From NCBI RefSeq assembly GCF_947492645.1, contig NZ_CANLMZ010000007.1, positions 62,001-126,000 of the forward strand: a stretch of 64,000 bases of DNA. The letters are read 5' to 3'. Shown here piece after piece: positions 34,846 through 42,492 of the stretch. Numbering within the stretch: position 1 is the first letter of the stretch; every line of letters begins with the position of its first letter. Source of the DNA: an uncultured Pontibacter sp. Lineage in GTDB: Bacteria > Bacteroidota > Bacteroidia > Cytophagales > Hymenobacteraceae. The notes under the pieces were generated by a model. That model had not been told where the DNA came from. It saw nothing but the letters and a program-made list of their open reading frames with translations, and searched no databases. Both the position numbers and the translations under genes were made by a program.

Positions 34846-35559
34846 ATGCTAGTAAAAACAAGGGGCATCGTACTTAACCACATCAAGTACCGCGAGTCTT
34901 CCATTATTGCCAGGGTCTATACCGAGCAGCTTGGCGTACAGTCCTATATCGTGAATGGCGTGCGCAAAAAGGGGAGTGGTTCTCGTATTGCCCTATTCCA
35001 GCCGTTTACTTTGCTTGATATGGTGGTTTATACTTCGCAGAAAGGTGGCCTTACGCGCATTTCAGAGTATAAAAGTGCCCATGCTTTCAGCAGCATTCCA
35101 TTTGATATCCGGAAAAGCAGCATCTTGCTTTTTTTATCGGAGATAGTATCTAAAACGATAAAGGAAGAAGAGGAAAACCAGCCGCTGTTTAACTACTTAT
35201 ACCAGGCCATTGTGTTCTTTGACGAGCAGCAGGAGCACTTCGAAAACTTCCATCTGGTGTTTTTACTGCAGCTTAGCCACCATTTAGGCTTTGGCCCCAG
35301 CTCCGGAGCCGAGATTGTGGAGCAGGTGGCCTTCTCTAGTAATGCCCAAAGCGCCACTTCAGCGCCAACGGTTTTAGCCATACAAGTGCACGAAGAGTTA
35401 TTTAACCAACTCTTAAATCAGTCTGAGAGTGTGCGTGTTCCAAATGGGCGGGTAAGGCGCGAATTGCTTTCCATACTTATCCGGTATTACCAACTGCATG
35501 TGGACAGGCTCGGGGAAATAAAATCGTTGGCTATACTTTCAGAAGTGCTTTCGGAATAA
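34846..35559 (+). CDS. recO: DNA repair protein RecO
   Basis: This 237-residue RecF-pathway mediator helps RecA load on SSB-coated DNA. It has the N-terminal OB fold (TRGIVLNHIKYRESSIIARVYT at residues 4-25, in which TRGIVL and Y-x-E are hallmarks) and a helical C-terminal domain. The Zn-finger cysteines of some RecO proteins are absent. Its ATG follows the porZ stop with no spacer, so translation is coupled. Confidence 0.93.
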   Translation: MLVKTRGIVLNHIKYRESSIIARVYTEQLGVQSYIVNGVRKKGSGSRIALFQPFTLLDMVVYTSQKGGLTRISEYKSAHAFSSIPFDIRKSSILLFLSEIVSKTIKEEEENQPLFNYLYQAIVFFDEQQEHFENFHLVFLLQLSHHLGFGPSSGAEIVEQVAFSSNAQSATSAPTVLAIQVHEELFNQLLNQSESVRVPNGRVRRELLSILIRYYQLHVDRLGEIKSLAILSEVLSE

Positions 35560-35573
35560 AGTTTATACTTGTA

Positions 35574-35613
35574 AAAACAGAAAGGGCGCTATACTTAGCG
35601 CCCTTTCTGTTTT
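35574..35613. terminator. Bidirectional terminator with ATACTT loop
   Basis: A perfect 17-bp stem (AAAACAGAAAGGGCGCT and its complement) separates convergent recO and the FKBP gene. The loop is ATACTT, so the loop region carries one copy of the iterated heptamer TATACTT. Confidence 0.9.
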
Positions 35614-35626
35614 ATGTGAAGTGTAA

Positions 35627-36166
35627 TTACTTCGTTCTTAGTACTTCTATATCAAAAATGAGAACAGAACTACCCGGTATAGAGCCTTGGTTATAAGGGC
35701 CGTATCCTAAATGAGAAGGAATAAACAAACGTGCTTCTTCACCTACTTTCATTAGTTGTAGGCCTTCGTCCCAACCGGTAATTACCTGTCTGGCTCCTAC
35801 TGTTAGGGTAAAGGCTTTGCCTCTTTCGTAAGAAGAATCAAAAACAGAATTGTTAGCCAGCTTACCCACATACATTACCTCTACTAAGTTGCCGGTTTTT
35901 ATCTCTGCTCCGGTACCTGGCTTTAGCTCCAGGTAGTACAAACCTGATTCAGTTCTAACAACCTTTGTAGTGTCCACGTTATTGTCGCGGAAATACTTTC
36001 GGATAACCTGCTCGTCAATCTTTTTCTGCCCTTCTACATCAAATGGTGCATAGTAGTTATCATCGCCACCGCAAGCCGAGAAAGATGCAGCCACCAGCAC
36101 AAAGAGGAATACCTTTAGCAAATTGTTGCCTTTAGTTGCCCATTGGGTAAGGGTTTGCATTTTCAT
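35627..36166 (-). CDS. FKBP-type peptidyl-prolyl isomerase lipoprotein (single domain)
   Basis: This 179-residue lipoprotein has lipobox FSAC (Cys about 32) followed by GGDDNY, an acidic stretch that could act as a surface export signal. A single FKBP domain (about 88-179) follows, with VEVMYVGKL, VFDSSYERG, VITGWDEGLQLMKVGE and LGYG. The isomerase would assist folding of envelope proteins. It lies 12 bp downstream of a second FKBP gene, so the two form an operon. Confidence 0.88.
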   Translation of the reverse strand: MKMQTLTQWATKGNNLLKVFLFVLVAASFSACGGDDNYYAPFDVEGQKKIDEQVIRKYFRDNNVDTTKVVRTESGLYYLELKPGTGAEIKTGNLVEVMYVGKLANNSVFDSSYERGKAFTLTVGARQVITGWDEGLQLMKVGEEARLFIPSHLGYGPYNQGSIPGSSVLIFDIEVLRTK

Positions 36167-36178
36167 AAGTATAAAAAA

Positions 36179-37138
36179 TTACTGTTTGTTAACTTTTACC
36201 AGCTCTACATCAAAACGAAGTATAGAGTTAGCCGGCATATCCGGGCCACGGTCCTGGTCGCCGTATGCCAACGGAGAAGGTACAATAAGTGTAGCCTTGC
36301 TGCCTTCGTTTAGTTTCTGGATGGCCTCATCCCAACCGCGTATTACCTGGCCCTGGCCAAGTGTAAAGGTAAATGGCTCGCCACCTGACATTGGGTTGTT
36401 ACGCGACGACTCGATTTCTTTACCGTCTAAAGAAGAAAGCTTGTAGTGTACAGAAACCTGGTCGCCGGCTGCTGCCTGAGGGCCTTTACCCGGAGTAGTT
36501 ACATTGTAGTATACGCCAGATTCAGTTTTCTGCATGTTGGCCATGTTCTGAGTTTTAATATACTCCTGGATCTTCTGGTCGTCTACTTTAATCTGCTTCT
36601 CAGCACGAACGGCAGCTTCTTTCATCTGCTCTTCAAACATTTTCTGCTGGTCTGCAATCGCATCTTCTCTCGACTGTACTTTCTCTGCCTTGATGAAGAA
36701 TGTTAACTGAGAACCTGCTTTAATGAAAGGAGGAAGCGGCTGGTTAAACGTTTTAGCGAAAAGAGAATCGGCGTTTATTTTAAACACACCGCTGTCGCCA
36801 GCAGATAGCATCATCAGCGCGTGCTCTAAGCTACCTTTAAACGTAGGCTCCATCACCGGAATCATAATTGGCTGGTTTTGCGTGCGCGAGTCGAATAACA
36901 CAGAGTCTGCTGCGTTAGTGTACGACATCTGCATCGTTACCACCTGCCCAACTTTAGCGCCTAAAGAGTCGCCGGGCGATACCTCGCCTTTGTTCTCATA
37001 CTCGCCTTTGTCGTTTTGCTCATAAATTTTATAGGTCAGGCCATCAGCCGTAGTATAAAACTCGTCTTTTTTGTTGCAAGACTGCATTAGAAGTGCGCCG
37101 GCTATTACTGGCAGCAAAAATTTAGTTTTAGATAGCAT
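36179..37138 (-). CDS. FKBP-type peptidyl-prolyl isomerase lipoprotein with two FKBP domains
   Basis: This 319-residue lipoprotein has lipobox MQSC. An N-terminal FKBP-like domain (about 50-155) lacks the usual WDE and YG residues and is probably not catalytic. A charged helix (about 155-200) follows, then a canonical C-terminal FKBP domain (about 205-319) with VSVHYKL, GQVIRGWDEAIQKLNEG, SPLAYGDQ and ILRFDVELV. It is likely a periplasmic or surface foldase. It leads the two-gene FKBP operon, 23 bp after the DHH phosphoesterase. Confidence 0.9.
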   Translation of the reverse strand: MLSKTKFLLPVIAGALLMQSCNKKDEFYTTADGLTYKIYEQNDKGEYENKGEVSPGDSLGAKVGQVVTMQMSYTNAADSVLFDSRTQNQPIMIPVMEPTFKGSLEHALMMLSAGDSGVFKINADSLFAKTFNQPLPPFIKAGSQLTFFIKAEKVQSREDAIADQQKMFEEQMKEAAVRAEKQIKVDDQKIQEYIKTQNMANMQKTESGVYYNVTTPGKGPQAAAGDQVSVHYKLSSLDGKEIESSRNNPMSGGEPFTFTLGQGQVIRGWDEAIQKLNEGSKATLIVPSPLAYGDQDRGPDMPANSILRFDVELVKVNKQ

Positions 37139-37161
37139 TGATTATAAGTTGAGATAAATTT

Positions 37162-38187
37162 TTAATTATTGTCTGTGGCCTGCTGCAGCAGCTCTTTATA
37201 CTGTGGCAACAGGCTTTCAAATTTTGCAACGGTAGCCTCTAAAGTATCCAAAGACATGCCGCCAGCCGCATTTTTATGGCCACCTCCGTTAAAGTGCGCA
37301 CGGGCAAATTCGTTAGCCGAGAAATCGCCAACCGATCTGAATGACATTTTCACGGCCTCTTTGCGGTCGATGATAAGGGCTGCAAAAACGATGCCCTCAA
37401 TAGAAAGCGCATAGTTTACAAGGCCCTCCGTATCACCTGTTTTAGAGTCATATGTTTTCAGTTCGTCAGCGGTAATAGAAATATAAGCAGTTTTGTACTC
37501 ATTCAACACCACTAGTTTGTCTTTTAGCGCATAGCCTAAAAAGCGCAGGCGCAATTCCGAAGAGCTGTCGTAGATCAAGCGGTGCACATCCGATGTGCGC
37601 ACGCCAATCTGCAGCAGGTCTGCAATAATCAGGTGCACGTTTTTAGAGGTGCTCGGGTGCCTGAAAGAACCGGTGTCGGTCATGATGCCGGCATAAAGCG
37701 CTTCGCCAATTCCTGCGTCAATCAAATCGCCGTCGCCCATTGCTTTTATCATGTCGTACACAATTTCGGCAGTAGCAGCGGCAGAGGTGTTGGCGTAGTC
37801 CAGGTCGGCAAAATCTTCGGGCTGCAGGTGGTGGTCTACTAATACCTTGGTGCCTTTGGCATGGCGGATGTACTCACCCATCTCGTTTATGCGCGACAGG
37901 TTGTTAAAATCAAGGCAGAAAATAACCTGCGACTCAGCGATAATGCGCTGCACCAGGGCATCGTTCTTTTGGGAATAAACGATCACATCATCGTTGCCCT
38001 GCATCCAGTTAAGGAACGACGGGTAATCAGAAGGCGTGATAACAGTTACGCGGTGGCCTTTTTTCTTAAGGTACCCTGCCAGGCCAAGCGAAGAACCAAG
38101 CGCATCAGCGTCCGGTTTGTGATGTGTGGTGATCATCACTTCTTTAGGCTCTTGCAGAAGCTCTTTCAGAGCGTTGATATTGTGCAT
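37162..38187 (-). CDS. DHH/DHHA1 phosphoesterase (NrnA-like oligoribonuclease / pAp phosphatase)
   Basis: This 341-residue cytoplasmic enzyme of the NrnA type degrades nano-RNA or dephosphorylates pAp. Motifs are THHKPDADALGS (about 20-31), LDFNN, VDHHLQP and DTGSFRH in the DHH domain, and GGGHKNAAGG in the C-terminal DHHA1 domain. All Mn ligands expected for the family are present. It shares strand and close spacing with the FKBP genes downstream. Cyclic-dinucleotide phosphodiesterase activity of related DHH proteins is possible but less likely without a sensor domain. Confidence 0.92.
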   Translation of the reverse strand: MHNINALKELLQEPKEVMITTHHKPDADALGSSLGLAGYLKKKGHRVTVITPSDYPSFLNWMQGNDDVIVYSQKNDALVQRIIAESQVIFCLDFNNLSRINEMGEYIRHAKGTKVLVDHHLQPEDFADLDYANTSAAATAEIVYDMIKAMGDGDLIDAGIGEALYAGIMTDTGSFRHPSTSKNVHLIIADLLQIGVRTSDVHRLIYDSSSELRLRFLGYALKDKLVVLNEYKTAYISITADELKTYDSKTGDTEGLVNYALSIEGIVFAALIIDRKEAVKMSFRSVGDFSANEFARAHFNGGGHKNAAGGMSLDTLEATVAKFESLLPQYKELLQQATDNN

Positions 38188-38368
38188 ACTATAGATTTAA
38201 ATCCTCTGATTAATAAGGATATAAGGCGCGAATTTCTGAATAAAATAGTTCTAAAGCAATTAAATGGGGCATGAAGGCATACTTTGGCGAAAGTTAAGAA
38301 CTATAGCGGCATGTAAAGAGTACACCAAAGTATATCTGAAAGTATGCCAAATATTGCCTGAAATCCCC

Positions 38369-38376
38369 TACTTTTG
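38369..38376 (+). promoter_or_regulatory. -7 promoter element of ndk
   Basis: TACTTTTG is a perfect TAnnTTTG element, 44 bp before the ndk ATG. No clear -33 element at standard spacing. Confidence 0.5.
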
Positions 38377-38419
38377 CAAACCAAAATCGAAAAATAAAAA
38401 CTAAACCATTATAATAGAT

Positions 38420-38839
38420 ATGGCCGGAAATATCACATTCACTATGATTAAGCCAGATGCTGTGGCAGACAACAACATCGGCGGCATTACTAAAATGATC
38501 GAGGAAGGCGGCTTCCGTATTGTGGCAATGAAAAAAACAAGATTGTCAGAGGAGCGTGCCGGTAAATTTTACGAAGTACACAAAGAGCGTCCTTTCTACA
38601 ACGACCTTGTTAAGTATATGTCTAAAGGCCCTATTGTGGCGATGATCCTGGAGAAGGACAACGCTGTAGAAGATTTCCGTACGCTTATTGGTGCCACTAA
38701 CCCTGAGCAGGCTGCAGAAGGCACTATCCGTAAGAAGTATGCCAAGTCTATCGAGTCTAACGCCGTGCACGGTTCTGACTCTGACGAAAACGCACAGATT
38801 GAAGGCGACTTCTTCTTTGCTGCTGACGAGCGCTTCTAG
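38420..38839 (+). CDS. ndk: Nucleoside diphosphate kinase
   Basis: This 139-residue enzyme transfers the gamma phosphate between nucleoside di- and triphosphates. [10 protein letters not shown] (start), the Arg-rich Kpn-type loop region and the catalytic-His segment NAVHGSDS are all present, and the length is typical. It is a single-gene unit with its own -7 element and terminator. Confidence 0.97.
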   Translation: MAGNITFTMIKPDAVADNNIGGITKMIEEGGFRIVAMKKTRLSEERAGKFYEVHKERPFYNDLVKYMSKGPIVAMILEKDNAVEDFRTLIGATNPEQAAEGTIRKKYAKSIESNAVHGSDSDENAQIEGDFFFAADERF

Positions 38840-38869
38840 TAATTAGAAGTATACTTATTGATTTGGAAG

Positions 38870-38901
38870 GCCTGCTGAACCTCGTGTTTGGCAGGCTTTT
38901 T
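38870..38901 (+). terminator. Terminator after ndk
   Basis: A short GC stem (GCCTGC at 38870-38875 with GCAGGC at 38891-38896) is followed by TTTTT, 30 bp after ndk. Confidence 0.65.
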
Positions 38902-38942
38902 AATTTTATGCGTTGGCAATGGTAGCTTTGCTGTTGTACTAC

Positions 38943-38990
38943 AAAAAAGCCGACCTCTCCTGTTGTTGTGCAGGAGAGGCCGGCTTTTTT
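38943..38990 (-). terminator. Terminator after the LysM gene
   Basis: A 20-bp stem with one mismatch (left arm from 38943, containing GCCGACCTCTCCTG) has T runs on both outer sides, 19 bp after the LysM gene. Confidence 0.82.
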
Positions 38991-39008
38991 CTTAACCTTT
39001 TTAGTTTG

Positions 39009-39323
39009 TTAGTCCCTCGGAATTACAAAGCGTTGCCCTGGGCGTATCAGGTCTGGGTTATCGCCTATCTTATCTTTATTGGCATTGTATATTTTTGTCC
39101 AGGCGTTGGCGTTGCCGTAGTGCTTTTTTGCGATTTTAGAAAGCGAGTCTCCTGATTGCACCGTGTACACATCCTGGTTTACACCTGGATCTGTTATTTT
39201 GTTCATGTCGCTTTTATTGAAGAAATCGTGTGCCTGGCCTTGCTGACCAGGAGTTGAAGAAGGCTTGGCAGGTTGCTTAGCCGGCTCTTCTGTTCCTTTT
39301 TTGAAAAAATCTCTTAATCCCAT
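39009..39323 (-). CDS. LysM-domain protein
   Basis: This 104-residue protein has one C-terminal LysM domain (about 53-104: YTVQSGDSLSKIAKKHYGNA onwards, ending IRPGQRFVIP), which usually binds peptidoglycan or N-acetylglucosamine. The N-terminal half is a Lys/Pro/Gln-rich tail without a signal peptide. It resembles the LysM half of the potassium-binding protein Kbp (YgaU) but lacks a BON domain. A cytoplasmic location, as for Kbp, is therefore possible. Confidence 0.85.
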   Translation of the reverse strand: MGLRDFFKKGTEEPAKQPAKPSSTPGQQGQAHDFFNKSDMNKITDPGVNQDVYTVQSGDSLSKIAKKHYGNANAWTKIYNANKDKIGDNPDLIRPGQRFVIPRD

Positions 39324-39515
39324 ATCTATAATATTTTATAACCGTTTTTCTGAAGGCATAACTGGCATACAGCTACTGCCATCTACTAAAATACGCCAGT
39401 TTAAATACTTAGTTGTGGTGCAAATACCGCAACGGCAATCAGTTTGAGGCCGTAAGTTATCACATCAGCCCCTGATGATGATGGAGCTTTATAAACGAAC
39501 CAAAAATTTAAAACT

Positions 39516-39935
39516 ATGAATCTGAGAAATTTAAACTTCCGCTCTGCCTGGGCTAAACTAATTACTATGATGCTGGTAGTGGTGCTATGGAGTTGCGGTG
39601 GTAATGAGGAAGTAGGTACAGAAAGCATGCTGTCTGGTGCAAGCAGTAAAACCTGGAAAGCAAATAAGGAGCTTAACGCTGCCGGCGATAAGGATAAACT
39701 GACAAAGGAAGAGAAGCAGGAGACCATGCAGTTTTATGCTGACGGGCGTTTTGCCTTAGGCGGAGGCGGCTCGTTGCAAACCGGCACCTGGACTTATGAC
39801 CAAACAGCTAAGCGCCTGAGCCTGCAGTTTGAAGGCCAGGACATGACAGAGAACTTTGAGGTAACGAAGCTCACAGATAGTAAAATGGAGCTAAGGGCAA
39901 CTGATGGCTCTGTGATGCAGATGGAAGCAGAGTAG
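39516..39935 (+). CDS. Lipocalin-like small lipoprotein
   Basis: This 139-residue protein has a lipoprotein signal (lipobox LWSC, Cys about 27) and a GGNEE acidic start. A small beta-barrel-like domain follows, with SSKTWKANKE, TMQFYADGRFAL, GTWTYDQTAKRLSLQF and MELRATDGS. This resembles the lipocalin-like lipoproteins common in Bacteroidota. Ligand and function are unknown. A strong terminator follows. Confidence 0.75.
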   Translation: MNLRNLNFRSAWAKLITMMLVVVLWSCGGNEEVGTESMLSGASSKTWKANKELNAAGDKDKLTKEEKQETMQFYADGRFALGGGGSLQTGTWTYDQTAKRLSLQFEGQDMTENFEVTKLTDSKMELRATDGSVMQMEAE

Positions 39936-39982
39936 CAACCAAATCTGCCATCTGAAGTATAAATAAAAGTTTCGATTTTGAG

Positions 39983-40017
39983 CGGCAGCCTGTGTAAAAA
40001 GCAGGCTGCCGTTTTTT
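39983..40017 (+). terminator. Terminator after the lipocalin-like gene
   Basis: A 10-bp perfect stem (CGGCAGCCTG and its complement) with a 9-base loop is followed by six T. The T tract overlaps the end of the convergent MFS gene. Confidence 0.88.
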
Positions 40018-41191
40018 AGGCACGCACCAGTCGCCGCAAAGCAAGTAAGCCTAATAATGGGCCTATAGCCAGCCAAACCAGCATTTGTTGCGGAGGCAGT
40101 TGCTGCTGCAGCCAGCCGGTAGCCTGTATACTTATAATAGTAATAGCAAACCCTATGCTGGTAACCACTGTAAGGGCGGTGCCTACAAGTTGCGGAGGAG
40201 CCGTTCTGGCAGATAAAGCCGAGAACTGAGGTGAATCGCCGGCTACCACCACTCCCCAAAATACCATAAAGGGCACGATAAAGCTTGAGCCTGATAGTAT
40301 AAATGCGGAGGCCACGCAGCATAAACCTGATAATAGCAGCTGCACAAAAGCTACTTTGGCACTACCCCAGCGCTGCGATAAGTAGCCACCTCCAATACAC
40401 CCTATGGCGCCTGCCGCAATTACGGCAAAGCTGTACAGCGAAACTTGGCTGGCTGGCAGGTGCGGTAAAGTATAAGCAAGTATAAAAGGTGTAAAAGCCC
40501 AAAATGTATAAAGCTCCCACATATGCCCGAAGTAACCGAAAGCCGCTGCCCTAAAGTCCGGTGCCCCAAACACCTGGAGTAAATTGCGCGGCGAAAACCT
40601 GGCACCCTTGCTTAAGTATGGCCCGTCCGGCACAAGCAGGTACATCAGCAACCCGCCAACAGCAGCAAGTATACTTACAGCTATAAGCATAGTTTGCCAT
40701 GGCAGATCTGCCCCCAGGCCACGCAACAAATATGGGAAAGCTGTGCCTAAAACCAATGCGCCTACCAGGTACCCAATGGCTTTGCCTAGTTTGCCGCTGT
40801 ACCAGCTGGCTGCTATTTTCATGCCTACCGGATAGATGCCAGCCAGCAAAAAGCCTGTGGCTGCTCTAAATATAAGCACGTCAGTTATACTTGTAGCGGA
40901 AAAAAGAACCATTGCATTTGCAAGTGCACCCAGCAGCGCACATATAAGGAACAGCAGCCTGGGCGATACGCTGTCTGCTAAAGAAAGTATGGCAAAGCAA
41001 AGCGTGCCAAGTATAAAGCCAAACTGTACTGCCGATGTAAGTAAACCTAAGGCGCCCTCCTGTAAGTGCATCGACGCTTGCAACTCTGGGAGTACTGCAT
41101 TGCCTGCAAACCAAAGCGAAGTGCCTGCAAACTGGGAGAAGACTATGGCTGGAAGTATACGCTTAGGTACAGCTGGGTTTATCTCGCTCAT
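40016..41191 (-). CDS. MFS transporter
   Basis: This 391-residue inner-membrane protein has 11-12 helices of the major facilitator superfamily. Features include GFILGTLCFAILSLADSVSPR in the first half (motif A region), RAATGFLLAGIYPVGMKIAA in helix 4-5, and a small hydrophilic central loop, LSKGARFSPRNLLQVFG. The substrate cannot be inferred. I chose the ATG at 41191; the preceding TTG codon at 41194 is an alternative. The gene has no close operon partner. Confidence 0.88.
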   Translation of the reverse strand: MSEINPAVPKRILPAIVFSQFAGTSLWFAGNAVLPELQASMHLQEGALGLLTSAVQFGFILGTLCFAILSLADSVSPRLLFLICALLGALANAMVLFSATSITDVLIFRAATGFLLAGIYPVGMKIAASWYSGKLGKAIGYLVGALVLGTAFPYLLRGLGADLPWQTMLIAVSILAAVGGLLMYLLVPDGPYLSKGARFSPRNLLQVFGAPDFRAAAFGYFGHMWELYTFWAFTPFILAYTLPHLPASQVSLYSFAVIAAGAIGCIGGGYLSQRWGSAKVAFVQLLLSGLCCVASAFILSGSSFIVPFMVFWGVVVAGDSPQFSALSARTAPPQLVGTALTVVTSIGFAITIISIQATGWLQQQLPPQQMLVWLAIGPLLGLLALRRLVRA

Positions 41192-41278
41192 CAATCAAAT
41201 TTGGTCAGTATACTTCTTTTATTTAGTTGCAGGGCTTGCTTGTGATACTAAAGTATTCTGCTGGGGCCGTACTATAAA

Positions 41279-42046
41279 TTAACCATAAATAGTTTCGGCA
41301 AATTTCTGGATGGCCAGGCGGGTTTCGTAGGTGCGCTCAAACATACCCATGTGCCCTGTTTTTGCCAAAAAGTTTACCATGCTGTTGTTAGGCAGGTGGC
41401 ATTGCTCTAGGGCTTTGTCCAAGGGTACGGCTCCGTCGTCTTTGCCAAAGATAAACAGCACCGGGCATTTTACTTTTTGCAGTACATTGGTTCTGTCAGG
41501 TCTGTCGCGCATGGCGGCCAGGCCTCCGGTTATACTTTGTTCAGGAGTGTTTTTGCCAATCTCAATCATCAAATCAATTTCGCTGCGCAGCTTTTTTCGG
41601 TTATCTGCAAAGAACAGCGGCTCCACAAACGAATGCATGAATTTAGCTACACCGTGCTTCTCCACAAACTCGATGGTTTTGTTGCGATTCTCTTTCTTTT
41701 CGTCGGTATCGGGTAGGGCAGAGGAGTGGAACAGGCACAGCCCTTTAAGCATCTGTTCATACTTCTCGGCAAAAGCCATACTTACATAGCCGCCCATCGA
41801 GTGCCCAATCAGGATGCATTTTTTTATGCCCTTTGCATCCAGCTGCTGCTTTACGTACTCGGCCATACTTTCCATGCTATAGTCGTGCATACTCTGTGTG
41901 TTTTCGCCAAAGCCGGGCAGGTCTAACGCGATGATGTTGAATTTTTGCTGCAGCGGCTTTGTGAATTCTTCCCAAACTTTGGTGCTCTCGCAGAAGCCGT
42001 GCAGGAAAACAAGTGTGTCGTTTGCGTAGGTATGTGTTTTTGTCAT
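41279..42046 (-). CDS. Alpha/beta-fold hydrolase
   Basis: This 255-residue cytoplasmic alpha/beta hydrolase has oxyanion-hole HG at 16-17 (FLHGFCES), nucleophile Ser 83 in GHSMGG, an acid in FGKDDGAVP (about 213) and His in KTGHMGMFE (about 242). The catalytic triad is complete. The cap region between about residues 110 and 180 is helical and charged. It could be an esterase or a C-C-bond hydrolase; the substrate is unknown. Confidence 0.88.
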   Translation of the reverse strand: MTKTHTYANDTLVFLHGFCESTKVWEEFTKPLQQKFNIIALDLPGFGENTQSMHDYSMESMAEYVKQQLDAKGIKKCILIGHSMGGYVSMAFAEKYEQMLKGLCLFHSSALPDTDEKKENRNKTIEFVEKHGVAKFMHSFVEPLFFADNRKKLRSEIDLMIEIGKNTPEQSITGGLAAMRDRPDRTNVLQKVKCPVLFIFGKDDGAVPLDKALEQCHLPNNSMVNFLAKTGHMGMFERTYETRLAIQKFAETIYG

Positions 42047-42121
42047 AGTCTTAGCAGTTGCTTTTCAAATATAAGAATGATCTGCGAAGTTGGCGATAAA
42101 GCTTTTCTGTACACTTGGTTC

Positions 42122-42359
42122 AACCACCCCTGCCCCTCCTTAGCCAAGGCGGGGAACTCTGCTATTACTTTAGCAAAGTATAAGCTCTGTAACTGCTGCT
42201 TAACCTCCCATCTACCAAGATATTTACAAGATGACAAAGCGTAACGGCTTTAACTATTGTCGTAGCAATTGAAGCTGTGAATAATAATTCCCCGCCTTGG
42301 ACTGGTGGAAACGCGAGTTCGAAACTAGCGAGCGCAGCTCTGAGGGGTTAGGGGTGGTT
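42122..42359. repeat. REP/MITE-like element with AACCACCCCT inverted ends
   Basis: The left end (42122-42156) begins AACCACCCCT and ends CCAAGGCGGGGAA. The right end (42288-42359) is its inverted counterpart: it begins TTCCCCGCCTTGG and ends AGGGGTGGTT, with 37 extra bases inside. The two arms are thus related inverted copies of one repeat unit, about 130 bp apart. No transposase or target duplication is seen. It resembles the dispersed CCCCTCC-type repeats of Bacteroidota intergenic DNA. Confidence 0.65.
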
Positions 42360-42410
42360 AGATTACAGAAAAGGAAGAATAATTTTGACTATCCTATAAT
42401 CCTGATTCAA

Positions 42411-42449
42411 ATAAAAAGCCCTCACAACTTGCCAAAGCTATGAGGGCTC
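42411..42449 (-). terminator. Terminator after dxs
   Basis: A stem of AGCCCTCA with its complement is followed on the minus strand by TTTTTATTTG, about 45 bp after the dxs stop. Confidence 0.8.
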
Positions 42450-42492
42450 TTATATGAAAAAGTCTTTCGACCTTCGTTAAATAATCCTTTGC

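Larger units (their letters stand above)
42047..42492. other. Intergenic region with inverted-repeat element
   Basis: These 446 bases contain the inverted-repeat element 42122-42359 and the dxs terminator. They contain no gene. Confidence 0.55.
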
